A program made the translations under genes and the position numbers. Source: Corticium candelabrum (Eukaryota > Porifera > Homoscleromorpha > Homosclerophorida > Plakinidae). From it: a stretch of 64,000 nucleotides of DNA. The notes under the pieces were generated by a model. The model worked only from the letters and a program-made list of their open reading frames with translations, was not told where the DNA came from and did no database searches. Below, one piece after another: positions 23,741 to 56,937 of this stretch (positions are counted from its first letter, which is position 1; each line of letters begins with the position of its first letter). The DNA lies in contig NC_085099.1 in assembly GCF_963422355.1 (NCBI RefSeq), forward strand, positions 6,309,625 through 6,373,624, in the 5' to 3' direction.

Positions 23741-24938
23741 ACATTACTTATGACATCACAAATACGTACACCACACATCACTGTAGTATGGCTGCCGCAA
23801 AACTAGCTGTGACGTTGCGACAACTTTGTCAACTTCGACTCTACAACACATTACAACAAAAAACAGAAACCGAATACAACACGAACGTGGCGGATCGTTG
23901 GGTATTCGCGTGAGCTGGTCTGTCGTCTTCCGAGACCCGGAAGTGAACGGCAAGCACCCAGTTCCCATCCAACAGTCCACATGAACGTCGACGACAAGTT
24001 GACAGTAAGCTATTCATACATCGATCTATCAAGCGTGAAGCAGATCTAGATGCGTCGCTCCCACTCAGAGTACCGATGCAACATTCGTAGAGAAGCTCAC
24101 AAGTACACCACGGATGTATTCCATGTTAGCACACGAGTCTTGCCCGTCACAATCACGGTGCTTCTCTAGTCGTCTTCTTCGTCAAGTGAACTAACGTAAA
24201 AGACGCATGCAAACGAAATGAGTCAATCGCCCACAATTATTGAGACTTCTGGCATTCGGTAGAGAGTCGACACTCTCGATACCTAAATACAACCTGAACG
24301 TGACTATGATTACGTCCTTCTCGAGACAAAATGACAAACATCGGAGGAAGAAAATGCAACGAGACAAAGTTGCATTGCGCGCATCTTCGGTAACACTGTC
24401 GCTAGGGTGGTGACACAGGTATTCAAGCATCTCATTCCGCACCTACGCGTACGAGACACGGACATTGCTGCGGAAGTGAACACCGCGCACGCGTGGTGGA
24501 GTTGACCATGCCCGACTACGCTAGAAGAAACGGTCGTAGTGTAGGTGTATTCACACTATTCATAGAACGAAGGATTGTTATTTGCGAAGTCATAACACTT
24601 CAAATTTGCTTCGCTAATTAATTATGCGTTCTGCCACCAGCATGTGTCAGAGTGTCTAATCTAGCCTTGTCGTCGTGTTATACGGGAATTGGGCATGACG
24701 GCGCCAGAGGGTCTGGTACGAGGCTAAGATGTGACGTGTTTGGTCTCGTTTCGTTTGAGCATGTTTGTTAACAGTTCTATGGACACCGAGGTGTCTATTG
24801 TCTAGCCAGTAATCTTAGAACCCCAATCAAGCAATCTCGTCAAGCAATCTCGTCCCTTACTAATTAATTAATTAATAAGAAATTTTCAATGGGATGAAGT
24901 CAGTTGTCCATTCCATTTTCTAATAACTAACGAATTAA
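23741..24938. other. Spacer between the complete laminin gene and set B
   Basis: 1.2 kb with several CpG-containing stretches (24370-24540) but no LN exon, signal peptide or domain-bearing frame. The TTAATTAATTAATTA run near 24862-24876 lies just past the laminin stop codon. I see no convincing first exon for set B. Confidence 0.5.
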
Positions 24939-46984
<22,046 letters not shown>

Positions 46985-47764
46985 ATTTCGTCTGTCTGCT
47001 GATGCAGCGAGGTCCTGCAGCGTGAATAACAGAGCGAACCGTGGCAGACAAATATGCGTGGGACGCCATTGCCGTGGAGACCCTTTCGTGCATCACGTGC
47101 ACAGTACAGTCGCGCGCAGCTAGCCGGAAACATGATGGCGGGTAGAGTCTGGCTACGCGAACCTTCTCACGTGACAACTTATCTCACAACCTTTTCCTTC
47201 TTTATCTGGACAGATTACCACTACCATGCATGCTAAACGTAATTAGCAACAACAACATTCCAATTTTTTAGACACATCACCAGAAACCATGACTATCTAA
47301 ATTTTTTAGATTTGATTTCATCACATGCACACATCACGTGACCAATACCATTATTTACTTATTTGGCTAAAACCTGATTCATATCCCACTGTAGTGTATT
47401 ATTGCTGTACAAATTCTATAGCGATTCGTACAACACCAAATCAATAACAATCAATAACAACCACATCTCAAGTGCAGATACACATGTGCACGTGCAAGCG
47501 TACTAAAACATCTAAACCGGATCTCCACGAATGCACTTGTGGAATCTCGTCTCAACAAAAGCCTACATAACCAACGTATCCTAAAATCTATGAAATCAAT
47601 AAAACGTAGCTCAACAAAAAGACCGTGCCCCAGAATGCTCACGCACACATGCACACACAGACGCATGCACACACATAAACACACGCCCACACGAACGTAC
47701 ACACAAACAGAGTACACAAACTACTGCAGACAGTTGCCCTCCATCATTACAACTAGTGCACCAT
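46985..47764. promoter_or_regulatory. Intergenic spacer, likely promoter of the complete laminin gene
   Basis: Only 780 bp separate the upstream laminin fragment D's stop from this gene's ATG, both on the minus strand, so the promoter probably lies here. The proximal 200 bp (46985-47180) are CpG-containing and hold CACGTG palindromes at about 47094 and 47167. No TATA box or start site can be fixed from sequence alone. A CA/CG-rich run lies at about 47640-47705. Confidence 0.3.
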
Positions 47765-49675
47765 TCAGGGGGCCGGACCAACTCCGACACAGCCGTCTTG
47801 GCCGACTGCAACCGCCCGTTTCAAATTGTCAATGTCTTGCTCGAGTTGCATAATCATCTCATCACATTGATTCACTTCGGCTTCGTCTTCTTCGCGCTGA
47901 TCTTCAAGAGCCTGAATGACGGCGGCGAGATCAGCAGTTGTTATCCTGTCATCCAGTGCAGAAATCATTTGCTGGAGATGTTGTACCTGCTGGGGATCAA
48001 GACGCTCAATGTTGGCAATAAGATGTCGGAGACGTTCAACATCGTCTGCAGACATTTGGATCTTTTCTCGACACATCGACTGATTCCTTACAGCATCATG
48101 TCCTTCAGCAATAGCATCATCAACAGCATCTCTTCCCGCCAAGCAAGTTGCCAAGAGATCATCTGCTGTAGTATTGACATTAACAGCATTTGTTTTCACT
48201 TCATCTGCATTGTTCTTCTCTTCGTTGGCATTCGAAAGTAGAGTCACGATGGTGTTACGAATTTCGTTGGCTCTGGTAAGTGAATCGTTTGCTAGTGAGA
48301 GAGCCTGTTCGGCGACCTGGACTGCCATCATGACATCGTCGTGTGCCTTTTCGTGATCATCCAGTATCCTCTTAGCAATGGCTGTAGCATTCTGGCTAAA
48401 CTCTTCAATTATGCCAATTCGTTCAAGTGCTTGCATTGCACGACTACGTGTTTCATTAATCACCTGACTGAAATTGGTAAGGATATAGAGCATGTCTACG
48501 GCTTCGGCGATAACATTTCTGCCATCTTCTACTGAAGCCATTGCCTTAGTGTATGCGTTGTCTGCACGAGTCTTGATGTCATCAGCCTCATCAGTGGCAA
48601 CGACAATGTCTGCAGACAACTGGGTGATGTCTGAATAAGCTGCATTGATACGGGTGACAACAGACGAGTAGTTGTCGGTTACATATGTCAGACGATTCTG
48701 TATCTCTGTTGTCTTCTGTTGTGCCGCAGCAAGCTGCTGCTGAATTTCACTCAATCCCAAATCAATCTGAACTTCTGACGCTCTTGTGTGGGCATTGTCT
48801 GAATCGTCACGGGCCATCTCAACTTCGACTTTGGCGTTCATGACATCTTCCTTGGCTGCATCACGTCCGAGACTCCTATTAGTCACAGCTATCATAAGTT
48901 GCTGCAAAGTTCGCTTGTCAGAATTTTGTGACGCAACGGCATCTTCTGCGTTCATCTTGGCCTCTATGGCTGTTTCATATGCCATGCTAGCTGTGCTATT
49001 CATACGTGCCGCTTGAGTCTCTTGGTCTGAAGCTTCAGTTTCGGCATCATTAGCGAGAGTTGCTGATTGATCGGCTAGAGTCATAATCTCTGTTGTAGCT
49101 TGTTGTGCACTGTTTACTTTCGGTTGACCCTCATTGCTCAAAAGATCATATGCCATTTGGAGTTTTGATTTTACCTCACTAACCAAAGACTCGATCCGCT
49201 TTGCTAGTTGATAAGCAGAAGAAGCTGTTGAATTTGCCATGTTCAGAAGACTAGCAATTTCATCCAACTTTGCTCTAATTTCATCTAGCTTCTTTGCCAC
49301 TTCCTTGAGACGTTCATCAATGTCATCAGCTTGCATGTTTGCAGCATTCACATCAGTTCGTAACATCTCTAATTCTTCTTCTTGCACAGCCAGGCGTTGT
49401 GCAAATGTGTTGTTGGGCAGATTTCTAACATACCGTATTACACGTTGCACTAGAATATGAAACGCTTCTCGTTGTTGATGAAGAGCAAGTCGAACTGCTT
49501 CATAACATCCATTGCAAACTAAACAACCACAAATAATATAAAAGTGACACTAAAGTCCACAAGTTCACAAACACAGTCAACAAACCTGAGCACTCGTTGG
49601 GATTGTCAGTAACACACGGGCACACACGAGTTGAATCACACCCATACAGAATTGAAGTTGATATTGGTTCAATAT
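47765..49675 (-). CDS. Laminin gamma-like 3' end (D): last LE fragment and single-exon coiled coil
   Basis: Two exons: 49675-49586 (90 bp, LE-like cysteines C-D-S-T-R-V-C-P-C) and 49518-47765 (1,754 bp, 584 codons with stop). The second opens C-N-G-C-Y-E-A-V-R, like the gamma-chain transition C-x-x-C-Y-x-x-V, and continues as an uninterrupted coiled coil rich in A, D, E, N, T and V. It has one cysteine pair (L-L-A-T-C to S-M-C-R-E, 25 residues apart) and ends D-G-C-V-G-V-G-P-A-P. A cysteine about eight residues from the end is a gamma-chain feature. No LN or earlier LE exons are visible upstream (49.7-54 kb), so this is a headless fragment or a gene whose 5' part has moved. Confidence 0.85.
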
Positions 49676-49746
49676 CTGACATCACAAAAATAAGTCAAAC
49701 AACACCAATTAGACCTAGTTAATGTTATAACCCCAAGTACGGTTAT

Positions 49747-49782
49747 CCAACTGGGACAGAACTGCAGCAGATTCTTTATTAC
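49747..49782 (+). repeat. Weaker copy of the edge repeat, upstream of fragment D
   Basis: CCAACTGGGACAGAACTGCAG followed by CAGATT matches the blocks at 23695 and 55557 in the same orientation, 72 bp outside the first visible exon of D. Confidence 0.45.
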
Positions 49783-51656
49783 CCCTACAGTTACCATTAC
49801 CTACTTACCTACCTACCTACTTACCGTCCCTACTCTACACATACCATACACGTTACTATCAAAATATCCTCAGCTAAAAAGACTCCACAGAGCTCTCTCG
49901 TCTCCTGTCACTTTCGTCTGCAGCTTTCAGCAAGAAACGCTACAGGCAAGAGGATCCAACCAACGCCCGTCTCCGTATCCGTATCCCGGAAATGGTTGTA
50001 TTGGCCTCACCAACACCTCATTGACATACCACACCTGAAGAAGACGGATGTACACATATTTTAGATACTCCTAAACGCAAAATCCAAAGGACTGAGCCAC
50101 TTGTGGCATGACATCCGCCAGCGTTCGTGCCTTCTCTAGCGTTCCCTCAAGTTTCCTGGAAATCTAGGATCCCATGAGATCTCAGATGTTTAGGTGAGAT
50201 GTGAGATGTGACCCTACACACACAACTCGAGCACCAGCTAACCTACGTGAATAAAAAAGCAGTCAAGAAACTAAAATAAATGTAGACACAGCAGAGAGAT
50301 ACCAGTACGTAGCAGTAGAAAGACACAGATGGAAGGAAATGCTGGGACGTTACACACGCGCCTTTATCTCGTAGGTTGTGAATACTACGTCACACTTCTT
50401 CACGTGTTCTTCATAAGGCAACAATGGCGAAGGTTCGTTGCTCTGTGTCAGAAATACTGGCCGTGACATGACGGACTGACACTAAGGTTTCCTAGGATAC
50501 CTCAAGGCATGACGAACTTGGAGTCCCAGCGTAGCGCGGCTTGTGCATTTTTTCAAATTTAGTTGCTTTTTGCAACTGGACCTAAGATTAGAATAGGTAT
50601 GTCTAGTTCGCAGTCAGTTTGTGTGCTGATTTAACTTTGTAAGCATAGCTGCTAAGTTTCTTCTTTAGACTCTAGCTAGTAGCTAATTAATTAATTAATT
50701 AAATCAAAAATAAATATATTTCTTATCGCTGCAATTACAGTTGCAGTTCCCGCAACACAAGACGTAACATAAAGCATACCAACAAGACTAGAACAGAACA
50801 CAAATAATTAATTAAAATATTACATAACTATCATTAGTCCATTTGCAGTGACTTTTTGGGAATGGCTGAATGAGTATCCTATACTCTAATACGCCAACCC
50901 ACGCGATCGATCTGTCTGTCTGGATGGATGCCTGGATGTCTGTACAGACTGTAACTCGCCGATCGACACGCCGCCGCTCTAGAATCGTCGCGAAACGCGG
51001 CGGCCCGGTCGAGTTAACGTTCGGCCGTTGGAGACGAACGGTCGAGTTGGATTTGCCTGCGACGGCCAGAAACGAGACTTTTGGCGGCCTGAAATGTTCA
51101 GCGCCAGAGTTTGTTTGTTCAATTGGCCGAGTATGCAAATGTCACGTGGGCTCCCCAGCCACGTGCACTACATGCCATCCTCTGGTCTACAGTAGAGTGC
51201 AAGATGCGCCTGCTGCAGTCAGAGGGCTCACCGGGCGCCTGTTCATGGGTGCGTCCGTCCGTACATACATTACATGTATAGGTCACGGAAGACGCGTCTT
51301 CATTGCGGAAGTGGCGTCATTCTCGATGCACGAATAGGTCATGACGTTTTATGTGGAAGAGTCTGAGCTGTCGAGTTCATTATGAGTAATAGGACGCGTG
51401 TATTGTAAACGCCCGAAGATAGGGTCGCCCACAGGGCGGGGCGATGTGACGCGAGCTCGCCAGTCACGCTATCCTCTTTGGTATACTACTAGGGTATACT
51501 AGGGTATAGTAGAGTGCAAGATGCGCCCGCTGCAGTCAGAGTTTAACTAAAGCAATAGGACGAGTGTATTGTTGTCGAGTGTAGCGAGGTTTCTAATCCG
51601 GGTCGCACAACTGAAATGAGCGTGATCCTATGTCCATCGAGCTTTTGGTGTGGTGT

Positions 51657-51657
<1 letters not shown>
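49783..51657. other. Spacer upstream of D, no gene recognised
   Basis: Includes a TACC tetranucleotide run (49797-49825), a CG-rich stretch (50930-51080) and a duplicated GAGTGCAAGATGCGCC block (about 51195 and 51513). The 155-codon plus frame at 50870-51337 has no signature. Confidence 0.5.
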
Positions 51658-51727
<70 letters not shown>

Positions 51728-51793
51728 ACGTGTGCGTGTGCGTGTGCGTGCGTGTGCGTGCGTGTGTGTGTGTGTGTGTGTGCGTGTGTGTAG
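51658..51793. repeat. (GT)n microsatellite
   Basis: About 67 bp of pure TG followed by TGCGTGCG variants and more TG. Confidence 0.95.
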
Positions 51794-51949
51794 CTATAGG
51801 GATTGTGTCACTGTGTACCTAGATCTAACTAGGACGTGGCGTTTCAGTAGACGGTCAAAAAACTCTGTTGGACGTGTTACTCACCAATAATTAGGCGAGG
51901 CGCCTTACGGATACCGTAAAACTAGTCTCTAGGACGCGGAATTGCGCAG

Positions 51950-53900
51950 CACAGGGAATGTGACACAAAACCCATCTAACTCAACATGTGTTATACATGG
52001 GTTTCTGTAGATCGAGTTCGTAAAACCCATAGAAAACACAGCATGAAACGTTCAAACACACAACATGGGTTTTATTCGACGCATACGCAGCTGGTAATGC
52101 TGCATGAGACAGACAGAATAGCTAGAATTCGTAGACATTTGTAGTTTGTACTCGCCTAATCTTAGCAACTATTTATTTGAGCTCTAGAGACCGCGTATAT
52201 GGCTACGCCTATACGAAACACAAGGAATATGGGTTTTTAGGGTTCTGATGAAAGAACCCACATAACAATAGTTGGGAAATCTGAAACCCAGTCTGAGCAG
52301 AGAACTTATGCGTTTGCAGTAGCTAAACGTCAGGATAACTGCTAATCAAAAGTGATGTAGTAGTGAATGACCTCCGCTAGCGTTTTGTTACAAAATCAAC
52401 TTGACAGCAGAGCACGACTGCAGATTACGAAAACCCACTGGAACCTTCGAAACACACGCAAAACCCAATGCAGTTGTTAGTGAAAACAGAAAATTCAAAT
52501 GTTGCAATGTTTTGTTGGCATGTCATCTACCACCCTGAGTGCACTCGTGATCCAAGTCACGCCTACCAACCAGACTGATAGTGTTTACTTTCATACTTAG
52601 TGGATCGTAGAGTAGCAATTAGCAAGTAAACAGCTACCACCTTGGGCCTCCCAAGATGTGACCGTAAGCAGCAGGATCAAGGAGGATCGAAATGAACCAA
52701 TCGGCGTCACGCTTGGAAAATGCGTACCTGAACGGCAGCCTTCTGTAGCCAATCACCATCACGCACTGTTCAAATTGCAAATACGCGGGCACTAGGACTC
52801 AACCGGCAGTCTGTTTTGGCGGTTCGCTGTCGCGGCGTCTGCAAGAGGATTATGCTTTCACCTACCACATGTACAGCGCAGTCCAGCGACTTGGGTCCTA
52901 GTTGACGTGGTTTGTAGAGATGTCTACGTGCCGTGAATGTCGCTCTTCAGATGTAGAATGAGTTAGGCTGTTTCACATTTTCCTGTTGATATTGTACGTA
53001 GATGAAACCATCGATGAAGAAGACTAAGCCAGCCGAAAACAGAAATGTCGGTAGTTTCTTCAAGTTACGGACATGGATGGAGCTTGCCAGGGATTGTGGC
53101 TTTTGAACAGGATTCAGGAAAAACAAACTAGTAGGTACCTCTTGTCTCTTCTTGTCTGTATTACTGCAGTTGCAACGACTGCTTCCTACTAGAAAACGAT
53201 AAAATCCTCAAGTACAGATGAATGCTCAACCATGCAGAGGTCGCTCGTCCTACGACGGTTCAACTGAAAGAAACCACATCAGCGATTCATCACCTGGGCA
53301 AAAGAATCATCAGTGAAAAAGCAGATAACTGACAAGGACTGCTACTGAACGTGAAAAGAAAGCAGAGACACTACACTTCTAGAGTGCATTTTTTTGCTAA
53401 TCTAGAGTAAGCGTGCCAAATGGTTAGTAGCACGTAATTGCAAGATGTGGCGATTAGATAAGGTAAATGGAAACATAATCAGACATGATTACAATCAGTT
53501 CAATGTCCACTTACCGTTGCAATTTGCATTGGCGGTTCCATGGGTTTTCAACCGATAATTATAGACGATTGAATTCAATAAAAGCAAACTCAACCCTACA
53601 TTAAAAATCAAAATGGCGGGCCTCTAATTAAAAGCGTTTTCCATAGTGGATTTCGCAGGTTTATGTATGGGTTTTCTTAATTTTACAAAACCCTCAAGGT
53701 GAGTTATGGTGGGTTATGATAGGTTTCTTAAGGTTTTACGTGGGTTTTTTGTGGGTTTTTGCAAAGTTTCTGTGGGTTAGAAAACCCACATGTGGGTATT
53801 TGTTTCACAAACCCACACATGGGTTTGCCTCGTTTCCCACCCAAATCCTCATGAAAACACACACAAAAACACAAGTGGGTTTTGTGTCACATTCCCTGTG
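51950..53900. mobile_element. CACTA (En/Spm)-like non-autonomous element
   Basis: The ends CACAGGGAATGTGACACAAA and its exact complement are flanked by CAG on both sides (3-bp target duplication, as for CACTA elements). Many copies of AACCCA/TGGGTT in both orientations cluster near both ends, like the subterminal repeats bound by CACTA transposases. No gene inside. The outer flanks (51845-51925 and 53901-53965) resemble each other (AGTAGACGGTCA, AAAACTC, GGCGCC, GATACCGTA). Superfamily assignment rests on ends and duplication only. Confidence 0.6.
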
Positions 53901-54147
53901 CAGTAGACGGTCAGAAAACTCCCTTGGACTCACCAACGGGAGGCGCCTAGAGATACCGTACATATACTATAGAATTTCAAAATAGGTTGCGTCGACTGGC
54001 ACAATACGCATCCGGTACAGTCCCACGACAATAGAAACCAAAAGACATAGCATATGTAAACGTCCGCGTCATCGCATACTTTCTTCGTCGCTGCGGAAAC
54101 CGTATGTTGGTGAGAAGACGTGTTGCGTGCAGCTGGCAAGAAAGGGA

Positions 54148-55520
54148 ATGTCTCTCATAGCCTGTATTGCCGTTTTCTTCACTTTCGCTGTTCAAACGAC
54201 ACAATCAGTATGTCCATCATCATCCGGTTGTTTCCCATCGCCCAGCAATCTCGCCATTGGTCGAACTCTCGAAGCCAACTCGACTTGTGGAGATCCAGTC
54301 AGAGAATTCACTATACCTCTTGCTGCAGGAGATATCACTCTCACTTGCGATGCGTCTGTTCCTTCAGATGCTCACCCAGCGAGTCTGGCTAACGACGGCA
54401 ACTCAAGTACGTGGTGGCAAGCGGAACGGTATGAGTTTTTTGTGACGTTGCAGCTGAATTTGGCCTTTCCCATGCTTGTCGAGCGCTCCACCTTGACGTT
54501 TCGATCATTCAGACCGCGACGTATGATCTTGGAGAAATCAGACGATGACGGTGTGACGTGGGTTCCGTATCAATACTATTCTACCTTGACTTGTGATGGT
54601 GCCAACATCCCAGACGGCGAATTTCAGAACCTAATGGAGGGAAACCGAGGAAACCTACCCGCCGACTCGACCGAAGCATTTTGTATTACCGCCGACTCTG
54701 TTCTCACTGACCCACAGGAATTTGGTACCGTAAGTTACAATTTATGTTGTCACACGCCATTGCTTGTGTCTAGCAAGCGCGAAGACTGTTGGACGCTGCA
54801 TGTGTTTTTAGATCGCGGCCGACGCCATTTGATTCTTTTGTTTCGTGCAGGTTGAATTTCGAGCTGCGGAACGGTTTGGGAACAAGAGATTCGATGATGT
54901 AGCGATCATCGACCATCTGATGGTGACCAATCTTAGAGCGCGTTTCCGACTATTGCAGACACAAGGAGATGACGGTCCCGGGGCCGATGCGAGTATCTTA
55001 CAAAAATACTACTACTCCGTGACGGAATGGGATGTACAGGGGTATTGTCATTGCAACGGACACGCGGAGACGTGCGTTCAGAGGGGAGGCGAATCAACCC
55101 CAGAAGGAAAGGCAAGAAATAGAAGGATGGCTGTTGCTCAGATAGGCAGGCTTCTCAACTATTTTTGTAGGTCTTGAGTGGTTGTGATTGTCAACACAAC
55201 ACAGACGGCGTTAGCTGCGAGAGATGTCTACCGCTCTACAACAACAAACCTTATGGGAAAGGAAATTCAACGGATCAAAACGCGTGTGAACGTAGGTTAC
55301 GCAATAAGACGCACAGCCCGTTGTGTGATGCAGTTTTGAATTTTTTTTGCAGGCTGCGAATGCAATGGTCACAGCTTGAGTTGTACTTATGATTCAGCGA
55401 AGGGCCACGGAGTTTGTGACAACTGTATGGACAACACTGAGGGTGATATGTGTGAGAGGTGTATTGCTAACTTTTTCCGTGATCCAACCAAGGCTTTTGA
55501 TGATCCTGACAGCTGTATTG
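54148..55520 (+). CDS. Orphan laminin 5' end (E): signal peptide, LN domain, first LE repeats
   Basis: Four exons: 54148-54729, 54851-55111, 55171-55291 and 55353-55520. I start at ATG 54148, which opens a clear signal peptide (L-I-A-C-I-A-V-F-F-T-F-A-V) before V-C-P-S-S-S-G-C-F-P-S; no ATG lies further upstream in this frame before the coding match begins. Exons 1-2 encode LN (L-Q-L-N-L-A-F-P-M, R-S-T-L-T-F-R-S, Y-Y-Y-S-V-T-E-W), exons 2-4 the first LE repeats. Exons 2-4 have exactly the same lengths (261, 121, 168) and phases as in the complete gene. Intron 2 has a GC donor (AAG|GCAAGA). No exon 5 follows on this strand before other elements begin, so the gene is cut after exon 4. Likely the displaced head of the set B/A gene. 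Confidence 0.88.
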
Positions 55521-55556
55521 GTAAGATGACATAATTAAAGGTGGGGTCCTGGTGGT

Positions 55557-55598
55557 CTAACTGGGGGGCTGAACTGCAGCAGAATATTGTAGGATAAT
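55557..55598 (+). repeat. Short repeat at the 3' edge of the orphan laminin 5' end
   Basis: CTGGGGGGCTGAACTGCAG then CAGAATATT, 37 bp past the last E exon. Counterpart of the block at 23695-23740. Confidence 0.6.
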
Positions 55599-56937
55599 CT
55601 ATACTATAGTTACTGTAAGTTACAAAAGCTTGTTGTAAGTTGTATAAATAATGTGTTTCTATGTGCATTGAATCTTCGGTGTTGAAGGATGTAATAGGTT
55701 TCTGACATGATGCATAATACCAGGTAAGCCAAATTGATATATTATGATGTGATTGTGAAATGTCTTATGAATTCTGATGTTCATACTGCCATTTGGTATA
55801 TTATCCTGTATGTCTGGCTAACAAACAAGTGTTTATATTGATTGTAGAGTCTGGAAGATGTTGTCAACACTACAAGACTGAAGTCTCTAGTTTCATAATT
55901 TTAATAGTTTTAGCTGAGTTTGTTGTGTCTATATAAAAAGTCAAGTCTGCCTGCATGATCAGATGCCCGTCACGTGAATACCTAGGCTTGTTGGAAGCAA
56001 ACAGGCTCATCATATCTATACTAGCAAATCAAGTCCGTCTAGATTGAGTTGGAACCTGGGATTTTCTCTAGAGGTGGTAATAACGCCAAATTGATGCTCT
56101 AAGCCCCTCGGTCCTGTTCATCCGGCATTTGTAATGATCAGCACAACCGTTTTTTAATTACTTACTGGAAGCCATGCATGAGCAACACGCGGAAGGATTC
56201 TGTTGAGAACAAGTCTACAGGAGAGACTGACTTGTTTGGCGACGTGCCAACATGCCAATAGGCTTTTGGCGAATTGTTCCGGCATAATTTTAGCATAATA
56301 GCTAACTTCTGGCGTAGGAGACCAGGCTGGCAACACTCATAAAATTAGGAGGAATCTGGTATGAAGAGTCTAGTGCACGAAAAATTCAAAAAAAGAACTT
56401 GACACAAGATGGTACACAATTGCAACACAGAATTTTCATCGAATGCTCACTGTGGCAGGTGCCATGACATGTGAATCATGACGCAGACATCTGCCAGAGG
56501 CAAGCAGTGATTGCGCTTGCGCGCGTATGCACGTGACCGCCGTCAACTAGGAGGGCTTTGTTGGCATGTAAGCAACCTAACTAGCTAAAATTAAGATACG
56601 CGGTAGTTGAGCAAGTTTGCCAAAGCCTACTTGCCAGTCATTCTACAAAGGTAGTTGTACTCTGCAGGAAAGCTTTTTGTAGTCTTGTAATGTAAATTAA
56701 TTAAGGTTGCATTAATTCACCACGCATGCGCATGCACACCCACGTAATACTTGAAATTATGCTTGTAGGCACATATTTATCCATTTACCAGTTTGAGATA
56801 ACTTGCTGCTAAACGACAAAGCGAGCTTTTCCTTGTTGCGCGTGATCCAAAAATGGGTAGATCACAGCGCAGACAGACATCTACCAGGTATGAAGTAAGA
56901 CTAGCTTATCAGTGTATTAACGCATGGATCTTAATTG
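55599..56937. other. Non-coding stretch, nothing recognised
   Basis: No further LE exon on the plus strand, although exon 5 of the laminin gene would be expected here. Only short frames. Confidence 0.55.

Noticed and set aside
24191..24442. Candidate first exon or signal peptide for set B
   Set aside because: The frame lacks a signal-peptide-like N-terminus, LN motifs and a convincing donor; the orphan head at 54 kb explains the missing exons better.
50870..51337. 155-codon plus-strand frame in CG-rich sequence
   Set aside because: No recognisable domain and an overlapping minus frame of similar length; high local GC explains the openness.
47765..55520. Joining orphan head E directly to tail D as one gene
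   Set aside because: They point away from each other, and E's exon-4 end matches set B's exon-5 start more specifically; D's first exon is far downstream in domain order.
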